Position numbers and translations under genes: made by a program
In this document: positions 57,655 to 64,000 of the stretch, in pieces
Layout of the letters: every line of letters starts with the position of its first letter
Position numbering within the stretch: the stretch's first letter is position 1
Assembly (NCBI GenBank): GCA_946800325.1
Contig: OX326959.1
Span: 37,872,908 to 37,936,907, forward strand
Length of the DNA: 64,000 bases
Origin: Luzula sylvatica
Taxonomy: Eukaryota > Streptophyta > Magnoliopsida > Poales > Juncaceae
Direction: 5' to 3'
The notes under the pieces: generated by a model
What the model was told of the DNA's origin: nothing
The model's input: only the letters and a program-made list of their open reading frames with translations
Database searches by the model: none

Positions 57655-58480
57655 TAGGAGATTTACATATTTATCCTTTGTTAAACTTAAAATTACATAT
57701 GTATCCTTCTTAAAATTAATATATCATATTTACCCTTTCTTTATTTTTTTTGAAAACATATTTACCCTTTCATAAATCTAAAATATCATATTTACCAAAA
57801 AATTAAAAATCATTCTATTTCTCCGTTAAACTTAACAGTCAACATTTAAAATTCTTATTTTACCCTTTGTATTTACCCTTCTAAAAATCCAAAATATCAT
57901 ATTTACCCCTTTAAAAATAAAAATATCATATTTACCCTCTCAGTAATAAAAAAAACCTACGTAAGGACTCACTCGACAAGAAGAAAGGATGTCCTACAAT
58001 TTAATAATATTTTTAGTCAAGGTCATATTTTTGCTATGAACCTATATTTTTTACATTTTAGTTTTTTTTTATTTGAGATTGATAGAATGATTATCTTTTG
58101 GAATTTTATTGATGTATATTTTGCATTTATATTGTTATTTATGAGATTACACTGTTATATTCTTTGGGTAAATATGATATTTTTATTTTTAAAAGGTTGA
58201 ATATGATATTTTGGATTTTTCGAAAAGTAAATATGTAAAAGATAAAATAGTAATTTTAAATGTTGACTGTTAATTTTAACGAAAAAATTGGATTTTTTTA
58301 ATTTTTGGGTAAATATGATATTTTAGATTTATGAAAGGGTAAATATGATATTTTAATTTTAAGAAGGGTATATATGATATTTTAATTTTTATGAAAGGAT
58401 AAATATGTAATTTTAAGTTTAAAAAAGAATAAATATGTAATTTTAAGTTTAAGAAAGGATAAATATGTAAACCCCCCTAA
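57655..58480. mobile_element. TIR element made of ATATCATATTTACCC-type units
   Basis: The left end (57655-57945) and right end (58165-58480) are inverted copies, each composed of short reiterated units such as AAAATATCATATTTACCCTT on the left and AAGGGTAAATATGATATTTT on the right, with a ~220-bp centre. The tips TATAGGAGATTTACATATTT and, in complement, TTAGGGGGGTTTACATATTT are similar. This resembles Mutator-like elements with repetitive TIRs (compare 39795-42548). No exact target duplication was fixed. Confidence 0.6.
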
Positions 58481-61180
58481 TACTATTGTTATTATTATGT
58501 GGTGTAGTTGTAAACTTGTAAACACTGCCGACTAAGCTAACAAGTATCTGATTTAATATAGAGGCCACAAAAAACTTGAATTTTCCTTGGTTAATATATA
58601 ATTTAATCGATTTTTTTATGTATAACATTGTTTTTTTCTTGATTGGTCAAAATAACATTGTTTGCCTTAATTTGCATATTTAATTGTTTAGTCGTCTAAT
58701 TTGACGAAATATGAGCATGTTTCGTCATTTTATATGGCAAAATAGGTTTTTTTCTTGTTAAACTAGATAAAAAAATATTAAATCGAAACAAATTAAGTTA
58801 ATTTTTTAGAACTTTGATCCTTAAAAATATTTTTACCCAGTTTGATAGGTAAAAATCAAGTTTTATTTGTTTCGCTCAATATTTTCAATAGGGACGTTGT
58901 AGTGGCGTTATATCGTGTTTTAACGGAATTCGGATGATATACATCGCGCTTCATATTTTAGCTTTGTAATGATATGTTCCGCTACGATGCTATAACAAAT
59001 TGTTATAACGAGTAGCACATATATTTAACGATTCGTAACGATGCTATGTTATTATTTATTTTTTAATACCATTATTTTCTAATAGTTTATATTGAATTTT
59101 GTTTTTTTCTTTCTCTCTTTTTTGTCCGATTTGTTTTTCTTGTGATATTGAGATTTTGTTTCATCTCTTCGTACAAGAAAGAACATGACGTTATAATGAA
59201 TTTGTGTTGTTCTGCATTTCATGAAAAAATAAATTACTAAAGTGTTTTTAATAAGTTTAGTGACCGATTAATGAATAATATAATCAATATGTGGATCATT
59301 TTATTGATTACTTGGAATAATTATATTATTTTCTAGTATAAATGTTTGAATTTAGTTATATTGTATTTTATGTTTTTATATAATATTTAATGCTAATTCT
59401 ATTTATGTAATATTTTAAAAATCATCATTGTAATCTAAGACAGTTACAACAGTGAAACGACACAATATCGTCCGTTAACGTTAAACGTTAAATTAAATGT
59501 CGAAATGATATGTATTTGTCACACGTTATTTAAAATATTGATTTTACTATCTAAGATGCTAAAGTAAACAATGTGTATTGTCAAATTAAATGGCAAAACA
59601 GGTAGATCATAGATTTGCATATCCAACCAAACTTACTTTCTTTTTTTAAATCCGACTACTCATTTTCTTAAGGGCTTGTTTGGATGTAAAGTATTTTTTT
59701 AGTATAGTATTGGTTATTTGTAGGGTTGGAAATTTGAAAATCAACAAACCTACAAATGAAAAAAATTATAGAAAATTATAAATATTTTTGTTTGGTTGTT
59801 CCTCTAAGATAATTAAGGAATAGAATTAATTATATTTTTTTTTGTTTTTCCAAGACAAAGTAACCATATGCACACAAATCAATGAAAGAGAGAATATGTT
59901 AAACACAAACTAAAAATTCCTAGAAAAAACTTGTGTTTTTGTCAAGTTTTTGTTTTGACAAAATTTGTATACAAATTTACTAGAACTTCCTAAACTAAAA
60001 CTATCCTTACAATTACTAAAAGATCATCCAAACATATTATATTATTATATCTTAATTATAATTTTAAGGGGTTCATGAGGAATTGGCACGTACCACATTC
60101 CATGCACTGCACTTCTATCTTAGTTATAATTTTAAGGGGTTCATGAGGGATTGACACTTTAAGTATAATTCTAAGCTTGGCACACTCTATGTTTTGCCTC
60201 TTTATTATATTTTACGTATAATTCTAAGAATTGTTTTGCTTTTGTAGAAGGTCATATCACCAAATTAATACGAGCCATTATATCTTGATCAAAAGATGTA
60301 ATTAGTTGATTATTCATTTGAACATGGTCACAATAAACAAACAAAAATAAAAGTTACTGGAACTTTGGTCCATCGTGGACCAAGTTCATTCATATTTTTT
60401 TTGTCTCACTTAAATATGAAAAAATTTCAAAAAAAAAAAATAATTTTTTTAATATTGTCAAACCTCCCTAAATTTACATAAGTAGTAATTAAAATAAATT
60501 GTAATTTTTTTAATTTTAAAAAAATCCTAAATTTTTTGTAGCATATAATAATTAAAAAAAAAAATTTATTACATGTTATATTTATATAATTTTAATATTG
60601 CATACATTATATTTCGACTTTTATTTTTTTCCTCAAAACTAACATAATTTAATAATAAGATTAACAACAATAATAAAATAACACATTGCAAACATTTAAA
60701 AAATAAAATATCATGAAACTATTAGAAAATACATGAATGAAAAATGAAAATAAAAAATAGATGTTTAAACATATATTTTTCTATCAATATATTTTCAAGG
60801 TACTTATTTATTGTTATTTATTTTATTATTATCCGATGTTAGTTTTTCATGAATAGTAAATACAATATTAAAATTATATAAGCACAACATGTAATAAATT
60901 TTTTTTTTTAAATCACAAATGTTATGAATTTTTTTTAAATTAATGAAAAATAACAAAAAAAGTTTTTTAATTGTTAGATATGAAAATATAAGGTTATTTT
61001 GGTAAAACAAAATTAATATCATCCATAAGGGGTATTTGAAAATAAAATTTTAGTAGTTTGTTGGAGTTTACAAAAAGATAGGAGTTTTTTTTTTAATATC
61101 CCAAAAGGTTAGGGAGTTAAAAATATATCAAAACACCTAAGTGTGAACAATCAGATAAAAAAAATATAGCATCAAATTAC
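58481..61180. other. Long AT-rich intergenic stretch, no gene seen
   Basis: 2.7 kb without a supportable gene. It holds a short local duplication near 60060-60180 (TATAATTTTAAGGGGTTCAT twice, 64 bp apart) and many A/T runs. A 72-codon open frame (61022-60804) is low-complexity and is rejected. Confidence 0.55.
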
Positions 61181-61350
61181 GAGTAATGATACAGTCCATG
61201 AATTGGGGACCACGAATTGCCCACGAATGTCACGTGTCAGCTTTCGATTGGCTGCATCTTTTGCACAACTTTATTGCAGTCAATCGAAAGCTGACACGTG
61301 ACATTCGTGGGTAATTCTTGGTCCCCAATTCATGGACTGTATCATTACTC
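61181..61350. mobile_element. 170-bp hairpin MITE (Mutator-type), copy 2
   Basis: GAGTAATGATACAGTCC...GGACTGTATCATTACTC, with a perfect 17-bp terminal match and a 9-bp target duplication TCAAATTAC (61172-61180 and 61351-61359). The whole element is a near-perfect hairpin with a loop of about 18 bases. Same length and end sequence as 50127-50296, but the arms differ internally. Confidence 0.92.
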
Positions 61351-61359
61351 TCAAATTAC

Positions 61360-61734
61360 ATATTATTAAAATTTAAAACATCACAGACTCGAATTATATC
61401 GCTCAATTGAGCGGGAAAAAAAATAGTTGCAACTATTGTACAGCATTTCCCATGCGACGGGCACATGTTACCTCAGTTTTTGCCAATTGTTAAAAATTCC
61501 ATTACGATACATAGAGAGATTATAATTGTCTTAAATTATAATCCATGCAGGTCATGTTATTTAATTTAAAACTTCACATCTGCTCAATGAGACGTGATTT
61601 TAGTATCTTGTATTGTTCTACATCATTTTTTCCACAGAGATAGATTCCAGTCTCCATATATCCATGTATATCTGTGTCAAATTCTATCAATCACAATTCA
61701 GAAAGTAACCTGATCTTGATCAGATCTACACAAA
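61360..61734. promoter_or_regulatory. Upstream flank of the aldolase pseudogene
   Basis: About 375 bp before the ATG of the aldolase-like gene, presumed former promoter and leader. No clear TATA box assigned. Confidence 0.4.
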
Positions 61735-62867
61735 ATGGCTCCCGCAAATATCAAATCTCGCTTGGCCTCCGATGAGACCCTCTACGGCTGTGGTATCTTT
61801 AGTGCGTCACCAACACTATCTGAAATTGCCGGGGTTGCTGACTACGTTTTGTCGTCCTAGACATAGAGCACGGGCCAGGCGGTATTTTGAAGCACAAGAA
61901 TGCATCCGTGCTCTCTCCTCTACACAAGCTGCAGTTATTATACGAGTTCCAGAGATTTCTCCAGTCTGGACGATGAAGGCGCTTGATATCGGGCCACATG
62001 GGATCTGGTTTCCATCGGTTGAGAGTGTCAAGGATGCTGAGTTGGCGGTTTCGTATTGTAGATATCCTCCACGTGGCGTCCGAGGGACCGCACATTTGAT
62101 GGTGCGTCAATCTAAGTATGGGACCGATAACGCACATCTCTCGTGTTGTCAGAAGGATCTTCTTATTATGTGTCAGGTTATTTTGTGTGGTTGTTCTTAG
62201 ATATTAATTACAGTGTTAATTTTTTCATTTTAGCAATAATATAAATCGGCAACATGACAGATCGAAACAGAGGGAGGTTTACAGGAAATCGAGGCAATCT
62301 CAAACGTGGAAGGAGTAGACGTAGTTCAAACGGGACCAAAAGATCTGAACACCAGTATGGGGTACATGTCGGATCCAGGTCACAAGAACGTGGTGGGGGT
62401 ATTGAGAAGAGAGGGAAGTTCTATGATAGACCAATTTTCTTATCATAGATCATTTTTCAAAAATTTATTTTAAGAATTTTAGCTATTTATTAATTAATTA
62501 TACAAAATTTATGTTTTGGATAGCATTAAATGATAAATATACACTAGAATCTTACAAAAAAAATCATTATTTAACAAATATTCGAAATATATTTTTTTAA
62601 AATAGGTCCATGATAAAAAAAATGGGTCTATCATAGAACTCCCCATTGAGAGAAGCGGAAAAAAGAGTCATTAGCCTAAAAAAGAAAAATGGAGAGGTGT
62701 ATTTGGGTGGAATCGTTATGCCACACGATCCACTAGAGCAGCTTAAGCGGAGTGGGTACAACATGATTATAGGGGGTGTAGACGTCGCGATGTTCAGGAC
62801 TGCTGTGATTGAGGATGTGAAGCGCTTTAAGATTGCATCGATGGAGATTGCCGAAAACGAAGAATGA
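61735..62867 (+). pseudogene. HpcH/HpaI-type aldolase gene, broken
   Basis: Related to plant 2-keto-3-deoxy-L-rhamnonate aldolase-like proteins (HpcH/HpaI family, cleaving 2-keto-3-deoxy sugar acids). The ATG at 61735 opens MAPANIKSRLASDETLYG. Later frames give EHGPGG, IIRVPEISPVWTMKALDIGP, CRYPPRGVRGTAH, then a GT at 62176 and an AG near 62263 that remove an intron. The second exon continues with VEGVDVVQTGPKDL and SMGYMSDPGHKNV. After a ~235-bp MITE the end reads EVYLGGIVMPHDPLEQLK and VEDVKRFKI-like sequence to a stop at 62867. Breaks: one lost base near 61845 (giving an early TAG at 61858), a second frameshift near 61885, and the MITE in exon 2. Residues around the breaks remain well conserved, so decay is recent. 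Confidence 0.85.
62411..62644. mobile_element. MITE in aldolase exon 2
   Basis: Ends GGGAAGTTCTATGATAGACC and, in complement, GGGGAGTTCTATGATAGACC are near-perfect inverted repeats. The flanks ATTGAGAAGAGA and ATTGAGAGA are copies of the target, slightly altered. The ends are similar to the 9-bp-duplication MITE at 44194-44455, so it is probably Mutator-type. The interior is AT-rich. Confidence 0.75.
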
Positions 62868-63227
62868 TGGCATTGATGATATCAGTTCGAGAAGAATGTA
62901 ATAAGTAGATTTGATTCAGTTTCATTGAGAGAATGATAATAAGAAGATTTGGCTTTATTTTTTGTTAAATGAAAAAAAATAAGCACATCCATATAAGAAA
63001 ATTAATCAATGCACGTATTCACCAGGAATGCTGTGATTGAAGAAGAAAAAAAACTTTAAATAAATAACAAACACATATCTCAATTCATGATATTAAGTTG
63101 ACGAAACATGTCCTTTGAGCCAATGTTTTCGCTTTAAACACCATTTAAAACAACAAAACATATCATACTAATTATTGTCTTAAGAAATCACAAACAGTGA
63201 GCATCACTCGCTAATCTAAGCCTAAGC
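62868..63227. other. 3' flanks of aldolase pseudogene and DUF295 gene
   Basis: AT-rich sequence between two converging genes, presumably 3' UTRs. No feature seen. Confidence 0.55.
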
Positions 63228-64000
63228 TTAGTAAATACTCGGCAAAACCCAAGGAGATGGTAAATAAAGATCCGTACCCACTCGTAAAATTGTGGTCTCA
63301 CACATCTCGACTTCTTCAGAATCAGAATCAATGATCTCGCTCGACTCATGCTCATGATCATCACAATCAGAATCGATGATCTCGTTCGACTCATGCTCAT
63401 GCTCATGCTCATGCTCATCAGAATCAGTGATCTCTCTCCATCCAGGACCACCGGACCGAAGAATTTTACTCCCGTCATCATCTACCAAGAGAAATTCATA
63501 CCACTTATTAGTATAGCCATCTGCGTAATAAACACAATTGTCTTTTATGGACAATCCATTTGGCTTCATACATCCTCCAAATCCACCGGATCCAAGAAAT
63601 AAAGCTTTGTCTCCGACGCTTCTCGTTTCTACCCACCTTCCAACTTCAAAATCCCATCGATATACAAATATTTCTAAGGAGTGACGAAAACAAACATAAA
63701 ACAAGTCATTATCAGACTTGGCCAGCATCCAATTACTCTGGTATCTCCGTTCCTCCCTGAGTTCATTCATCAATGGATTGGTTTTATCATCCCCCACGTG
63801 ATTAATCGTAACAACCATGTTTTCGGACAGATCTAAAGTAACAAGTTTTCCACCCGAAATTAGAGCATAGAACTTATTTTTGAAGAAAATTATATCCTCG
63901 AAATTGTGAAGAGGATGATCATTCACGTGTATCTTCCACTTAGAACTGCTTAATTGGCATAGGGCCACATGATTTTTGCCTCGATGAAACAAAACTAACA
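63228..64000 (-). CDS. DUF295-containing (F-box-associated) protein, 3' part
   Basis: The frame enters from the right window edge, so the start and any N-terminal F-box are outside. The visible ~257 residues have the look of the DUF295 beta-propeller tail of plant F-box proteins: blocks such as WKIHVNDHPLHNFEDIIFFK, NKFYALISGGKLVTLDLSEN, a middle VYRWDFEVGRWVET, and the characteristic GCMKPNGLSIKDNCVYYADG just before the end. Between that and the C-terminal LPSPWVLPSIY is an acidic, His-rich insertion (DSDEHEHEHEHES...DDHEHES...DSDSEE) encoded by repeated TCATGC units. F-box partners would act in SCF ubiquitin ligases, but this part alone does not show it. No stop or frameshift was seen in the visible part. 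Confidence 0.7.
   Translation of the reverse strand, partial: LVLFHRGKNHVALCQLSSSKWKIHVNDHPLHNFEDIIFFKNKFYALISGGKLVTLDLSENMVVTINHVGDDKTNPLMNELREERRYQSNWMLAKSDNDLFYVCFRHSLEIFVYRWDFEVGRWVETRSVGDKALFLGSGGFGGCMKPNGLSIKDNCVYYADGYTNKWYEFLLVDDDGSKILRSGGPGWREITDSDEHEHEHEHESNEIIDSDCDDHEHESSEIIDSDSEEVEMCETTILRVGTDLYLPSPWVLPSIY

Noticed and set aside
58880..59520. Possible inverted-repeat element with TTGTAGTGGCGTTATATCG at one side
   Set aside because: The matching end (around 59440-59500) is too weak, and no target duplication could be found.
60804..61022. 72-codon minus-strand frame
   Set aside because: Almost pure Ile/Leu/Phe/Asn/Lys from A/T runs. Not a credible gene.

Overview
The window is nuclear DNA of a flowering plant, most likely a eudicot. 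It is AT-rich, its genes have several short introns with GT/AG borders, it carries RPM1-like CC-NB-LRR resistance genes and a plant-type CBL calcium sensor, and it is crowded with LTR retrotransposons and small DNA transposons. I cannot name the species. No tRNA, rRNA, CRISPR or prokaryotic operon structure was seen.

Genes in order: (1) CC-NB-LRR gene NLR1, minus strand, 7089-2429, two exons. (2) CC-NB-LRR gene NLR2, minus, 30317-27603, one exon. (3) A RecX-family gene, plus, 35456-37128, six exons. (4) An SNF7/VPS32 (ESCRT-III) gene, minus, 38785-37699, six coding exons. (5) A small zinc-ribbon protein gene resembling the GL2-interacting-repressor type, minus, 44970-43940, two exons. (6) A CBL2/3-like calcium sensor, minus, 48771-46874, eight exons. 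(7) A broken HpcH/HpaI aldolase gene, plus, 61735-62867. (8) The 3' part of a DUF295 (F-box-associated) gene, minus, running off the right edge. For genes 1 and 3-6 the exon borders were worked out by hand, and the summed exon lengths are exact multiples of three. These genes look like independent housekeeping or defence loci, not one pathway; the only functional cluster is the pair of NLR genes.

Between NLR1 and NLR2 (7.1-27.6 kb) lies a nest of mobile elements. A Copia element (7541-15154) is split by two different solo LTRs, each with a perfect 5-bp target duplication. A second, internally deleted Copia element of the same gag-pol family follows on the other strand, and a CACTA element sits at its left LTR. 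Next come a tandemly doubled hAT-like element and a TIR-bounded block. That block holds a CRM-domain gene scrap and an LTR, which itself contains a hAT element and another solo LTR. Upstream of RecX (32.6-35.3 kb) a foldback Mutator-like element is inserted into another of its own family. At 39.8-42.5 kb is a Mutator-like element with 514-bp inverted ends. From 49.4 to 57 kb there is a direct segmental duplication filled with a solo LTR, a Copia gag remnant and several hAT-like MITEs.

The most unusual signal is a dense array of a near-palindromic 12-mer, CCGTTRTAACGG. It occurs in four LTRs belonging to two LTR families that otherwise look unrelated, and almost nowhere else in the window. All functional statements rest on motif recognition by eye; no database search was run.
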